The notes beneath the pieces were generated by a model that was not told the origin of the DNA, made no database searches, and saw only the letters and a program-made list of their open reading frames with translations. Below are positions 1-8,536 of a stretch of 64,000 bases of DNA, piece after piece. This DNA comes from an uncultured Gemmatimonadota bacterium. GTDB taxonomy: Bacteria > Gemmatimonadota > Gemmatimonadetes > Gemmatimonadales > Gemmatimonadaceae. Each line of letters starts with the position of its first letter. The first letter of the stretch is position 1. The stretch covers positions 372,001-436,000 of the forward strand of contig CAIRYG010000011.1 of the NCBI GenBank assembly GCA_903882745.1, given 5' to 3'. The translations under genes were made by a program, and so were the position numbers.

Positions 1-128
1 GCCGGCGCAAAGCCCGCGCGCGCTCTGAGCTTGGGCATCCACATGTCTTGCGTGAACCAACCGACGACTCCTGCGAGCAGCAGCAGGATGGTCGCGAAAC
101 AACCGAGACGGCCGAGGCAGGAGAACAT
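1..128 (-). CDS. Partial membrane-anchored protein (N-terminus only)
   Basis: Reading the minus strand from an ATG at 128 gives an uninterrupted frame to the window edge. It begins MFSCLGRLGCFATILLLL and continues AGVVGWFTQDMWMPKLR. This is a short N-terminus followed by one hydrophobic segment (about residues 8-24), so an inner-membrane anchor or uncleaved signal. The ATG directly follows the larE stop (TGA at 131-129, ATG at 128-126), which implies translational coupling and the same transcript. The rest of the gene lies outside the window, so no function can be given. Confidence 0.6.
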   Translation of the reverse strand, partial: MFSCLGRLGCFATILLLLAGVVGWFTQDMWMPKLRARAGFAP

Positions 129-1019
129 TCAGCGATTCAGAGTCGAGAGTTCACCAGACGCGGGCACTGGCTCGTCGTCGGGTTCAAGGGTGTCGAACTG
201 TGGAACGTCGTCGTGATTGAGCGAACCGGAGCGGAAGCCGCGCCGGTCCACCTCCACCCGTGCGAAACCGCTGGCCACGACCGCGCGCCGCAAATCGTCG
301 CGCTTCGCCGGCTGTAGCCACCGCTCCAGTTCACCATACGTAAGTTCGAGCCGTGCGGTGTCACCGTAGTAGCGCACCCGCAGGTCCCCCGTCACCCCCA
401 GCGCCCGCAGGGCACGTTCGGCGGCCTCGACCTTCCCGAGGCGAAGCGGGGTGACCTCGGTGCCGTAGGGGAGGCGCGAGGCCAGGCATGGGGATGACGG
501 CTGCGACCAGGTGGGAATGTCGCGTGCTTTGGAAAGGTCGCGGATGTCGTCCTTGGTGAATCCCAGCTCGGCGAGCGGCGAGGCCACCTGGTGCTCTGCT
601 GCGGCTTGACGGCCCGGGCGGTGATCACTGAGATCGTCCGCGTTGGTGCCATCCACAACCACTGCGAGCCCGCGTTCCTGAGCCACCGGGGTCAGCTGGC
701 CCCACAGCTCCGTCTTGCAGAAGTAGCAGCGGTTGGACGGATTCGCCGCGTAGCGCGGATCGTTGAGTTCGTCGGTGTTGAGTTCGAGGACCGGGATCCC
801 GAAACGATCGGCCACCCCACGCGCCCGTTCCCACTGCTCGAGCGGATAACTCGCGCTCCGGCCAATCACGGCGAGCACGTGCTCGGGCCCAAGCGCCTCA
901 AGGGCGACGCAGGCGAGATACGTGGAATCCACCCCACCGCTGAAGCCGATGAGCGCGGATCCGCGGGATCGGAACCAGTCGAGGAGCGCCGATTCCTTGG
1001 CGCGCGTGCGGTCGGTCAT
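129..1019 (-). CDS. larE: LarE-type ATP-dependent sacrificial sulfur transferase
   Basis: Cytoplasmic PP-loop ATPase of the LarE family. LarE adenylates the nicotinic-acid dinucleotide intermediate and donates sulfur while the nickel-pincer cofactor of lactate racemase is made. Visible features: the PP-loop SGGVDS at residues 27-32, a CYFCK motif near 98-102, and SSPCLASR with Cys178, which corresponds to the sacrificial Cys176 of the Lactobacillus plantarum enzyme. The 296-residue length is typical. No larB, larC or larA is present in the window, so the substrate could differ; LarE-like proteins often occur without the rest of the set. A TACATT hexamer lies 8 bases before the ATG and no Shine-Dalgarno is seen. 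Confidence 0.85.
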   Translation of the reverse strand: MTDRTRAKESALLDWFRSRGSALIGFSGGVDSTYLACVALEALGPEHVLAVIGRSASYPLEQWERARGVADRFGIPVLELNTDELNDPRYAANPSNRCYFCKTELWGQLTPVAQERGLAVVVDGTNADDLSDHRPGRQAAAEHQVASPLAELGFTKDDIRDLSKARDIPTWSQPSSPCLASRLPYGTEVTPLRLGKVEAAERALRALGVTGDLRVRYYGDTARLELTYGELERWLQPAKRDDLRRAVVASGFARVEVDRRGFRSGSLNHDDVPQFDTLEPDDEPVPASGELSTLNR

Positions 1020-1035
1020 AGAGGGGAAATGTAGT

Positions 1036-1068
1036 CGAGGGCGGGGTCCGTTGCGGACCCCGCCCTCG
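1036..1068. terminator. Perfect 15-bp hairpin between larE and the M14 gene
   Basis: The arms 1036-1050 and 1054-1068 are fully complementary around a TTG loop and GC-rich. It lies downstream of the M14 peptidase stop (1115, minus strand) and just upstream of larE. No clear U-tract follows on the minus strand, so it may be a weak or attenuating terminator. Confidence 0.5.
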
Positions 1069-1114
1069 CCATACTACCCCCCTGCCGCCAAAAACCTCCC
1101 GGCGGGACGTCAGA

Positions 1115-3466
1115 TCACATCTTGCCCCGCAGCATGGCGTACCAGATGAGCGGCTGCGTCGCCATGCTCTGCCCGCGGTACTGCGGGCGGAACCCGTAGA
1201 GATACACGCGGCCGGTGCCGACCACCGACTCGACCATCGCCGCCTTTCCGTTCAGCTTGGAACCGCCCAGCAGCCACCCAGACAGGAGCGGATCGCCCTT
1301 GGCCTGGTAGGTGGCAATCGCCGTGGTCTGCGACGGATCTGTGATCTCGAACGCGGGACTGTTCTCAAACCAGATGGCCGGCACGGGGGCGGTCACGTTC
1401 ACCGTGGCGAGGTGCCCCTTCATCAGTTCCACCGACAGCAACGATCCCGGCGCATAAAAATCCGTGTTGCGAACGCCGGCCAACACGTTCTTCACCGGCA
1501 GCTTGAGCGCTTCAATCGCATAGTCGCTCGCGTTGTTGAAGGCGAGCAGTGTTCCACCGCCACGAACGAACGCTGCGAGTGCCTGCGCGCCCGGCTCGCC
1601 CAGTCCGCCTCGCAGGCTGTCCGGGAAGGCCGCTCCGAGGCCACCGGCGATCTGGCGCGCGTTCTGGTCAGGGATAATGACGACGTCGAACCGCCCGCCG
1701 AGGTTCCCCGCGCGCACATCCTTGTCGGTGATCGAGGTGAAGGCCACGCCGTACGAATCGAACATCCAGCGCGTCCACCCTTCGTCCATGGTCGAGGCGA
1801 AGCTGCGATAAATCGCGATGCGCGGGATCCCCGTCTTGCGCGACAGCTCAGGCACGCTGTACGTGGGCTCCGCCACCGCCGCGACCGGCGCGGTCACACT
1901 CGGCTCGGCGCCCGTGTAGGCCGCGACGTCCACACCGAACAGGAGCGGGAGGGTGTGGGCCGTCACGTCATACGGACGCTTCGGCGGCCCCCCCGGGTAT
2001 TCGCGGAGGTCGGGGTATTTTTGGCGCTCGAGCAGCGTTTTGGCGTAGCCGCCGTACGGCTGCGTGGTGGAAATCACATAGCTGCCCGCAGGGTAGGTGA
2101 CGCTCCCCACGGCAATCGGCGCCGTCGACTCACGTACCTCGACCTGGCCGTGCTGCAAGGTCCAGAGCAGGCGCTGCAGCGCCTGCGGGTCCTGCTTCTG
2201 CTTCGGGATCACGAACGCCGTTGGGACGGGGCTCGTGGACCACTCACGCGCTGGGCTCATCGCACGGTCGCCAAGCGCCACATAGCTCTCGAGCCAGGCG
2301 CGCCGGTCTTTGGCCGCTTCCACCAACAGCGCCCACGAGGCGCTGACCTGGTACGCGACGATGTCGCCGTACGTCCACTTCCCGCCCTTCCAGAGCGCCG
2401 GGAAGTTCCAGGTCGCAGTCTTGGCTTCGTAGCCGCGGCCATTGCCGAGCTGGTCAAAGGTGTACTCGACCGACGTTGCCAGCCGTGCGCTGGCCGTCTC
2501 GGTCAGAATGCGCACGCCGCGATGATAGAGCGAATACTGCCGCGCCGGCGACCACTGATCGTAGGAGGCGTTGGTCGCGATACCGCTCTTTCCTTCTGCG
2601 GTCATACGCCAGCCCATCGCCATGCCGAGGGCATTGGTGCCGGCGGTCAGGATCGGATCGATGTTGGGCTCGACCGGATCCATGTACGGCGGAATGAAGA
2701 TGCGCCCGGCATTCCCGCCCTGCTGGTGCACGTCGTTGACGATCTGTGGATCCCACTGCGAGTAGAGCGAGTCCACGGTGTAACGCGTCTCCACCTGCGT
2801 GAAGGCGTACCAGTCGCGGTTATTGTCGTGGCCGGTGTACTTGTGGTACAGCTGCGGCGGCTCGGTTCCCTCGGACTTGGAGTTGAGCGTGCTCCGGTAC
2901 CAGTCGCCGACGATGTCCACGCCGTCAGGATTTTGCGACGGCACGAGAATCACAATCGTGTTGGCGAGCACCGATTTGGCGTCGGCGGTTTCGCCGCGGG
3001 CGAGACGGTCGGCGAGTACGAGCGGCGTCGTGAATCCACCGACTTCGGTGGAATGGATGGACGACGTAATGAGAATCACGTTCTTGCCGTCAATGAGCAG
3101 CTGTTGCAGCTCCTGCGGCTTCCGGAGGCGCGGATCCATCAGCTTGCGCTGGATCTGCTTGTAGCGGTCGAGATTCGCGAGCGTGGACGAATCCGAGATA
3201 AAGACCGCGAGGAAGGGGCGGCCGAGGGTCGTCTTGCCGAGCGTCCGCGTGGTGACGCGCGGGCTCGCCTTGTCGAGCGCGGTGAAGTAGTCGGTCACCT
3301 GCTTCCAGGTCGGAAGCTTGCGGTCAGCACCCGGCTCATAGCCGAGGATCGAGGCCGGGGTCGGCAGCGCGGTGGCCGCGCGCTTCTGCGCGGCGAGCGG
3401 GTGCGTCGGGGTGAGGACAGTCGCGGCGAGCACGCCAGCGAGCACAACAGCACGAATCGAAGACAC
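1115..3466 (-). CDS. Secreted M14-family zinc carboxypeptidase-like protein
   Basis: Predicted exported metallopeptidase of the M14 (carboxypeptidase A-like) clan. The GTG at 3466 is preferred: GGAG lies five bases upstream and the product then opens with a signal peptide (VSSIRAVVLAGVLAATVL, cleavage near AAQ). Longer frames run into comM. The zinc motif appears as HSTEVGG (H and E ligands), followed by a downstream VHQQGG histidine; NPDGVD and NNRDWY are typical of the family. The catalytic domain fills roughly the first half; the C-terminal half (about residues 450-783) resembles a class I glutamine-amidotransferase/ThuA-like fold often found on such bacterial proteins. Likely role: periplasmic or extracellular peptide breakdown. 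The substrate is unknown. Confidence 0.85.
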   Translation of the reverse strand: MSSIRAVVLAGVLAATVLTPTHPLAAQKRAATALPTPASILGYEPGADRKLPTWKQVTDYFTALDKASPRVTTRTLGKTTLGRPFLAVFISDSSTLANLDRYKQIQRKLMDPRLRKPQELQQLLIDGKNVILITSSIHSTEVGGFTTPLVLADRLARGETADAKSVLANTIVILVPSQNPDGVDIVGDWYRSTLNSKSEGTEPPQLYHKYTGHDNNRDWYAFTQVETRYTVDSLYSQWDPQIVNDVHQQGGNAGRIFIPPYMDPVEPNIDPILTAGTNALGMAMGWRMTAEGKSGIATNASYDQWSPARQYSLYHRGVRILTETASARLATSVEYTFDQLGNGRGYEAKTATWNFPALWKGGKWTYGDIVAYQVSASWALLVEAAKDRRAWLESYVALGDRAMSPAREWSTSPVPTAFVIPKQKQDPQALQRLLWTLQHGQVEVRESTAPIAVGSVTYPAGSYVISTTQPYGGYAKTLLERQKYPDLREYPGGPPKRPYDVTAHTLPLLFGVDVAAYTGAEPSVTAPVAAVAEPTYSVPELSRKTGIPRIAIYRSFASTMDEGWTRWMFDSYGVAFTSITDKDVRAGNLGGRFDVVIIPDQNARQIAGGLGAAFPDSLRGGLGEPGAQALAAFVRGGGTLLAFNNASDYAIEALKLPVKNVLAGVRNTDFYAPGSLLSVELMKGHLATVNVTAPVPAIWFENSPAFEITDPSQTTAIATYQAKGDPLLSGWLLGGSKLNGKAAMVESVVGTGRVYLYGFRPQYRGQSMATQPLIWYAMLRGKM

Positions 3467-3519
3467 AAAAGCTCCGGACAAAAGAGTATCCGCGAAGCTC
3501 GCCAGTGCGCTGCTCAGCG

Positions 3520-5037
3520 TCAAGCGCGGCCAGGGCGGTATCGCAGCGCTTCGGCCACGGCGGACTCCCCAACCCCGCCGGCCCCGTCGAGATCCGCGAT
3601 GGTCCGCGCCACGCGCAGCGCCCGATGATACGCGCGAGCGCTGAGCCCGAGCCGCTCGGCGGCCGTATCCAGCAGGGTGCGCGCGTCTGGTGTGAACTCG
3701 CCGTGCGACAGAAGCCATGAGCCGGCGGCGTCCGCGTTCACGCGCCAGTTCGTCTGGGAGACATAGCGTGCGTGTTGCCGCGTCCGCGCGTCTTGCACGC
3801 GAGCGCGAATGGTCGTGCTCGATTCCTCGGCGCTATTTCGGCTGAGCGCCGAGAGCTCGACCGCGCCCACGTGCGTGTGCAGGTCAATGCGGTCGGCGAG
3901 CGGTCCTGAGAGTCGCGCGCGGTAGCGCTCGAGGTCTGCTTGGGAGCATTGGCAGCGATCGGTGCCGTCCCCTGCTCTGCCGCACGGGCACGGGTTCGCG
4001 GCCCCCACCAACTGAAAGCGCGCGGGGAAGGTCACCGCGTGCGCGGCGCGTGCAATCACAACGCGCCCGTCCTCGAGCGGTTGGCGCATCGCGTCCAATA
4101 CGTAGCGCGGCAGTTCGAGGAGCTCGTCCAGAAAGAGCACACCGCGATGGGCGAGGCTGACCTCGCCGGGGCGCGGGCCGGGGCCGCCGCCAATCAGCCC
4201 AGCCATCGAAATCGTGTGGTGCGGCGCTCGAAAGGGGGGAATCGCACTCGGTCGCGCGCCGGGAGGCAGTACGCCAGCGACCGAGTGAACAGCCACCACG
4301 TCGAGCAGCGCCTCGTCGTCGAGGGGCGGGAGAATACTCGGGAGCCGACGCGCCAGCATCGTCTTGCCAGTGCCGGGGGGCCCAATCATCAGGAGGTTAT
4401 GGCCCCCCGCCGCGGCAACTTCGAGCGCGCGTTTCGCGAGCGGCTGGCCGACAACATCAGCAAAGTCGAGCGCGTCAGCGGTGCGCTCGAGGACAGGGCC
4501 CGCGGGGCTCGCCATCTCTGGTAGTTGGTCCGCGCGCAGGCACGCGACCAACCCGGAGAGACTCGTGGCCGGTACGACGCGCGCTTTCCCCACCAACAGC
4601 GCCTCGGGCCCGTTCGCTTCGGGTAACACCACCCCGCGCATTGCGCGCCGCGACGCGAGTGCCGCAATCGGCAATGCGCCGCGCACGGGGCGAATAGTGC
4701 CGTCGAGACCGAGTTCGCCGACCACCAGGAGGTCGCGGACAGCGTCGGGGGGAAGCCGGCCGATAGCAATCAGCAGGCCCAGCGCGATTGGGAGGTCGTA
4801 GGCGGTCCCTTCTTTGCGCACGTCCGCCGGGGAGAGGTTCACGGTGACGCGCCGCGAGGGGAGCTCAAACCCCGCGTTCACGATCGCCGCGCTCACTCGC
4901 TCCCGCGCCTCCTTCACCGCCCCACCGGGCAGCCCCACGATGGTCCACGCAGGGAGCCCAGCGGCGACGTCAACCTCGACGGTCACCGAAAAAGCCTCGA
5001 CGCCGAGGACAGCAGCAGATTGGATGGCAGCAAGCAT
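3520..5037 (-). CDS. comM: YifB/ComM family Mg-chelatase-like AAA+ ATPase
   Basis: AAA+ helicase of the ComM family, which supports branch migration during natural transformation. Domains in order: an N-terminal Lon-protease-like fold (about 1-170), then the Mg-chelatase AAA+ core with Walker A GPPGTGKT, Walker B LFLDEL, the four-Cys element CPCGRAGDGTDRCQC, and the C-terminal lid. Length (505 aa) is normal for the family. I start at the ATG at 5037 (MLAAIQSAAV), the conserved family N-terminus; a longer frame adds 24 unlikely residues. TACCCT sits exactly six bases before this ATG (5049-5044), so the transcript may be leaderless. Confidence 0.92.
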   Translation of the reverse strand: MLAAIQSAAVLGVEAFSVTVEVDVAAGLPAWTIVGLPGGAVKEARERVSAAIVNAGFELPSRRVTVNLSPADVRKEGTAYDLPIALGLLIAIGRLPPDAVRDLLVVGELGLDGTIRPVRGALPIAALASRRAMRGVVLPEANGPEALLVGKARVVPATSLSGLVACLRADQLPEMASPAGPVLERTADALDFADVVGQPLAKRALEVAAAGGHNLLMIGPPGTGKTMLARRLPSILPPLDDEALLDVVAVHSVAGVLPPGARPSAIPPFRAPHHTISMAGLIGGGPGPRPGEVSLAHRGVLFLDELLELPRYVLDAMRQPLEDGRVVIARAAHAVTFPARFQLVGAANPCPCGRAGDGTDRCQCSQADLERYRARLSGPLADRIDLHTHVGAVELSALSRNSAEESSTTIRARVQDARTRQHARYVSQTNWRVNADAAGSWLLSHGEFTPDARTLLDTAAERLGLSARAYHRALRVARTIADLDGAGGVGESAVAEALRYRPGRA

Positions 5038-5043
5038 GCCCGC

Positions 5044-5049
5044 AGGGTA
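5044..5049 (-). promoter_or_regulatory. -10-like hexamer (TACCCT) six bases before comM ATG
   Basis: TACCCT-N6-ATG on the minus strand places the expected transcription start at the A of the start codon. It is weaker than the TATCTT/TATATT examples elsewhere in the window but has identical spacing. Confidence 0.3.
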
Positions 5050-5169
5050 GCGCACCCAAAGCTGGGACCCGTCACCATTTCCACGCCGCCCACAGCAAAT
5101 CCACGCCACCGGGGTACCATCCCGAGTCTCGGCTGGTGCCCGTGAGACGGGCCCTCTAACTTCACTCGT

Positions 5170-5703
5170 ATGCCACGCTTCTTCTCTGGACGACTCGGTC
5201 TCGTCGCGCTCGCGATGACTGCCGCGCTTGTGACCCCGATGTACGCACAGGGCGCCAAAGCCCCCGCCTCAGCAACGCCCGCCAACGCGGAACCGCGCCA
5301 AGCCTCGTACGTGTCGTCGCGTCTCAACGACAAACCGCTCCCGGTCACCGACCGCGCGAGCGACGACAAGGGGGTGCAGTACGTCATTGAGTTCGACGAA
5401 CTCATTCTCACGATTCTGCCCAAGCACGAGTTTCGCGCCGCGCTGAAATACAAGCAGACGCTCGCCTCGAAGGGTTCCACGATTGGACGCGAGCCACTCC
5501 AAAAAATGAACGTCTACGGCACCTGGGTCGCGGTGGGCACCAGCATCCGATTTATCCCCGACCCCAAGCGCGGTGGTGAGGGGCTGCGGATCCTCGACGG
5601 CACCTTTGCCGGCGACCGAATCAATGTGCCGTTCGACTATCGCAACGGCAGCGTGCAGCGGCGCGCCAATGTTGTGCTGATCAAAGACGACAAGATCTTC
5701 TAG
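5170..5703 (+). CDS. Secreted protein of unknown function
   Basis: Product of 177 residues with a clear signal peptide (RLGLVALAMTAALVTPMYAQG, cleavage near residue 27) and a mature part of about 150 residues rich in beta-forming sequence. I recognise no domain. It lies 13 bases upstream of the M28 peptidase gene and is probably co-transcribed with it, so it may act in the same periplasmic process. TAACTT stands seven bases before the ATG and no Shine-Dalgarno is visible, which resembles the leaderless pattern of this window. Confidence 0.75.
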   Translation: MPRFFSGRLGLVALAMTAALVTPMYAQGAKAPASATPANAEPRQASYVSSRLNDKPLPVTDRASDDKGVQYVIEFDELILTILPKHEFRAALKYKQTLASKGSTIGREPLQKMNVYGTWVAVGTSIRFIPDPKRGGEGLRILDGTFAGDRINVPFDYRNGSVQRRANVVLIKDDKIF

Positions 5704-5716
5704 CCTGGAGTTTCCG

Positions 5717-7513
5717 ATGCGCCCGACTGCCCTGCTCCCCCTGTTCCTCATCGCTGGACTGGCAGGCGCACAGGCGTCGAGTCGAGGGACCGCCTCGCCT
5801 GTCGCTGGTCCGGCTGCTGGTCCTGCCGACGCCCATCTGGCGCTCGTGCGTCCACGGTACGCCAAAGAAAAAGCGTTCGAGACGGTCGCCTACCTCGATC
5901 GCTTTGTGCGCTGGCCAGGGAACGCGGGGTTCGACTCCAGCATCATGCACGTTGCCGGCAAGCTCCGCGCGGCGGGCTACGTCGAGCAGGCCGCGGCGAA
6001 ACCATCCGACCGACTCACGTATCGGATTGAGCGGTATCCGATGGCCGCTCCCGCATGGGAGCCACTCAACGCCTCGGTCGCGATCGTGGCGGCCAATGGT
6101 GCGAGAACGACCGTCTATGGTTTTCCGCTCAACCGAAACATGTTGGCCACCAACTCTTTTTCCACGCCAGCGGGCGGTGTGGATGCCGAACTGGTGCGCC
6201 TGACCGCACTCGACAGTGCCGCCTTCGCCCAACAGGACGTGAAGGGAAAGCTGGTGATCCTCGATGCCGCACCGGGCGGCAGGCGCGGCGGGCTCTCGCA
6301 GCTCTACACCGAGGCGGTCGTGAAGCGTGGAGCGCTCGGTGCGTTCGCCTACGCGATGCCCGAGTACCTACTCCCCGAGAAGCACCGCACCTCGATCCAG
6401 TTCACCAGCATTCCGTACGACTCCGTGCATCGCGGCTTCGGGATGATGTTGTCAACGGAGGCGCGGGAAACATTGCTCACCGCGCTCAAGCGCGGTCCGG
6501 TGAAGCTGCACGTTGAGGCGGTAAGCCGCTTCACACCGAATGCGGTTGAGCTTACGGTTGTCGCGGAGATTCGCGGGAGCACCGCCCCCGACGAACGGTT
6601 TGTGTACAGCGCGCACGTCCAGGAGCCAGGCGCCAACGACAACGCGAGTGGTGTCGGCTCGCTCATCGAAGCCGCGCGCGTCGCCGCTGACCTCGTGAAG
6701 AGTGGCAAGGAAGACCCCAAGCGCACGCTGACCTTCCTCTGGGGCCTCGAGATCCGCTCCACGCAGCGCTACATCCAGCAAGACACCGCGCGCGCACGCG
6801 GGATCCGCTGGGGGATGTCGCTCGACATGACGGGCGAAGACACCAAGAAAACGGGCGGCACATTCCTCATTGAAAAGATGCCCGACCCCTCCGCGATTTG
6901 GACCCGCGGCGACGACCATCACACGGCCTGGGGCGGTTCGGTGCTCACCGAAGACAAGATGACGCCGCACTACTTCAACGACTTCGTCATTGGTCGCGCC
7001 AACGACGAAGCCAAGGGCACCGACTGGGTGGTGCGCGCGAATCCCTACGAAGGCGGAAGTGACCACACGCCGTTTCTGAGCGCCAAGAAACCGGGGCTTC
7101 TCCTCTGGCACTTCACCGATGAGTTCTATCACACCGACGGCGACCGGCTCGACAAAGTCAGCGCCGAGGAACTTCGTCACTCCGGGATCACGGCACTCAT
7201 CAGCGGGCTCACGATCGCGTCGGCGGACCGCACGACCGCGTGGCGCGTGATCGCCGAGGTGGAGCACGCGGCGCTCGCGCGGATCGAGACGGAGCGGGCG
7301 CTTTCGGCGGACGTTGTGGCGCGCGGGGGAAGCGTCGAAGCGGAGCAGCATCTGCTCGACGTCTGGGGCGCGTGGTACCGCGATGCACTGGTGAGCACCG
7401 AGGACATCGACATCGGCGGGCCGTCCGGGGAGATCAAGGGCGCGATCGGCGCCGCCATCAACCGTGTGCAGACCGCAGTGACCAAGGCCCGGAACTCGCT
7501 GAAGCTCGAGTAA
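5717..7513 (+). CDS. Secreted M28-family zinc aminopeptidase-like protein
   Basis: Exported metallopeptidase of the M28 clan. A signal peptide spans about residues 1-19 (MRPTALLPLFLIAGLAGAQ). The catalytic domain begins near residue 280: YSAHVQEPGANDNASG carries the His and bridging Asp (NDN), a DMTGED segment follows, and the C-terminal FYHTDGD supplies the final His. The insertion before it (about 120-250) resembles a PA-type domain. Length is 598 aa. Shine-Dalgarno GGAG lies before the ATG. Expected role: removal of N-terminal residues from peptides in the periplasm. The usual catalytic Glu is not obvious because WGLEIRS replaces the common EE context, so activity should be treated as likely, not certain. 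Confidence 0.85.
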   Translation: MRPTALLPLFLIAGLAGAQASSRGTASPVAGPAAGPADAHLALVRPRYAKEKAFETVAYLDRFVRWPGNAGFDSSIMHVAGKLRAAGYVEQAAAKPSDRLTYRIERYPMAAPAWEPLNASVAIVAANGARTTVYGFPLNRNMLATNSFSTPAGGVDAELVRLTALDSAAFAQQDVKGKLVILDAAPGGRRGGLSQLYTEAVVKRGALGAFAYAMPEYLLPEKHRTSIQFTSIPYDSVHRGFGMMLSTEARETLLTALKRGPVKLHVEAVSRFTPNAVELTVVAEIRGSTAPDERFVYSAHVQEPGANDNASGVGSLIEAARVAADLVKSGKEDPKRTLTFLWGLEIRSTQRYIQQDTARARGIRWGMSLDMTGEDTKKTGGTFLIEKMPDPSAIWTRGDDHHTAWGGSVLTEDKMTPHYFNDFVIGRANDEAKGTDWVVRANPYEGGSDHTPFLSAKKPGLLLWHFTDEFYHTDGDRLDKVSAEELRHSGITALISGLTIASADRTTAWRVIAEVEHAALARIETERALSADVVARGGSVEAEQHLLDVWGAWYRDALVSTEDIDIGGPSGEIKGAIGAAINRVQTAVTKARNSLKLE

Positions 7514-7666
7514 CCCGCAACAGCGGCACGCGAGCCGTACGCGATCGTTGCGCGCTTGGCCGCATTCGCGGGTCGGCGCGACGTACCATTCGGAGACGGA
7601 CAGAGTTCGGCGGGCGCGATGCCGTGCCTCCGCTGTGCCCCGCATACTGCAATGGACGGCCAATCG

Positions 7667-8506
7667 ATGTGCAACTCGCCATCACCCTGTGGATCACCGT
7701 GCGCCCGCCGCGAGGCGACGGACCACGATCCGCAGCGCCGCGAATTCCTGCAAGCCTCGTTGCTCGCCGCCGCCTCGCTCTTCGTGGCTGCCTGTGGCAA
7801 CGGCGTCTGGGATGCGCCGAAGACGCCGCTCACGACCGTGCTCGGCACGACCGGATACACCGTGCGGCTCGCGGATCTTCCCGCACTCTCAACCGTAGGC
7901 GGCATCGCGACCGTTGCGGCAGGCGGCGCCGACATCGCGTTGGTCCGGCGCGCGCTCGATCACATTGACGCGTTCTGGATGACCTGTCCGCACCAAGGGA
8001 CGACCGTCCAAGCGCAGGACGGCGCGTTCGTCTGCCCAAATCACGGCGCGAGATTTTCCGCGACTGGCGCATGGACCGGCGGACAACAGACGTCGAACCT
8101 CACGCTGATTCCGCTCACCTTCGACGCCGCCGCCGGCACGATCACCCTCGGGGTCAGTCCGCCGCCACCGCCGCCGCCCGCGCGCACACCGCAGACACTC
8201 GTCGTTCCGGTCGCGAAACAACCCGGGCTCGCCGCGGTCGGAGGCATCGCACTGTTCGGTTTAGACAACGGCTACCCAGCAGCCGTGGTTCGACTTGGAG
8301 CGGCGGAGTACGTGGCACTGTCGATCATCTGCCCGCATCAGGGCTGGTACATGGACATCGACGGCGCCGGCTTCCTCTGCCCCGGCCACAAAGCCCGCTT
8401 CGATGCGCACGGCGTGTGGCAGGGCGGTCAGGCAACGACCAACTTGAAGGTGCTGGCGTCGACGTTCGATGCCGCGGCGGGAACGGTGACGGTTACCATC
8501 CCATAG
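7667..8506 (+). CDS. Tat-exported lipoprotein with two Rieske [2Fe-2S] domains
   Basis: Two Rieske domains in tandem follow an export signal. The N-terminus holds a twin-arginine motif (QRREFLQ), a hydrophobic stretch and a lipobox ending VAAC, so the protein should be a Tat-exported lipoprotein carrying a pre-assembled cluster. Domain 1 has CPHQG and CPNHGARF; domain 2 has CPHQG and CPGHKARF. Each supplies the C-x-H and C-x2-H ligand pairs for its own [2Fe-2S] cluster. A proline run separates the domains. No heme, oxygenase or cytochrome b partner lies nearby, so its electron partner is unknown. In-frame ATGs also exist at 7619 and 7652; 7667 is chosen because a CATACT hexamer stands just upstream and the signal is complete. 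The start is uncertain. Confidence 0.8.
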   Translation: MCNSPSPCGSPCARREATDHDPQRREFLQASLLAAASLFVAACGNGVWDAPKTPLTTVLGTTGYTVRLADLPALSTVGGIATVAAGGADIALVRRALDHIDAFWMTCPHQGTTVQAQDGAFVCPNHGARFSATGAWTGGQQTSNLTLIPLTFDAAAGTITLGVSPPPPPPPARTPQTLVVPVAKQPGLAAVGGIALFGLDNGYPAAVVRLGAAEYVALSIICPHQGWYMDIDGAGFLCPGHKARFDAHGVWQGGQATTNLKVLASTFDAAAGTVTVTIP

Positions 8507-8536
8507 GCGCCACGCACGTCGCGCTCATTGCAGTCG

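Noticed and set aside
31-317. Plus-strand small frames at the left edge
   Set aside because: They overlap larE antisense and lack coding features; the minus strand carries larE and the coupled partial gene.
1412-3628. Long plus-strand open frame (738 codons) opposite the M14 peptidase gene
   Set aside because: It is Arg/His/Gly-rich with no domain, the typical shadow of a GC-rich gene on the other strand; the minus frame has clear M14 motifs and a signal peptide.
6452-7663. Minus-strand frame of 403 codons opposite the M28 peptidase gene
   Set aside because: Composition is that of an antisense shadow, and the plus strand carries the conserved catalytic motifs.
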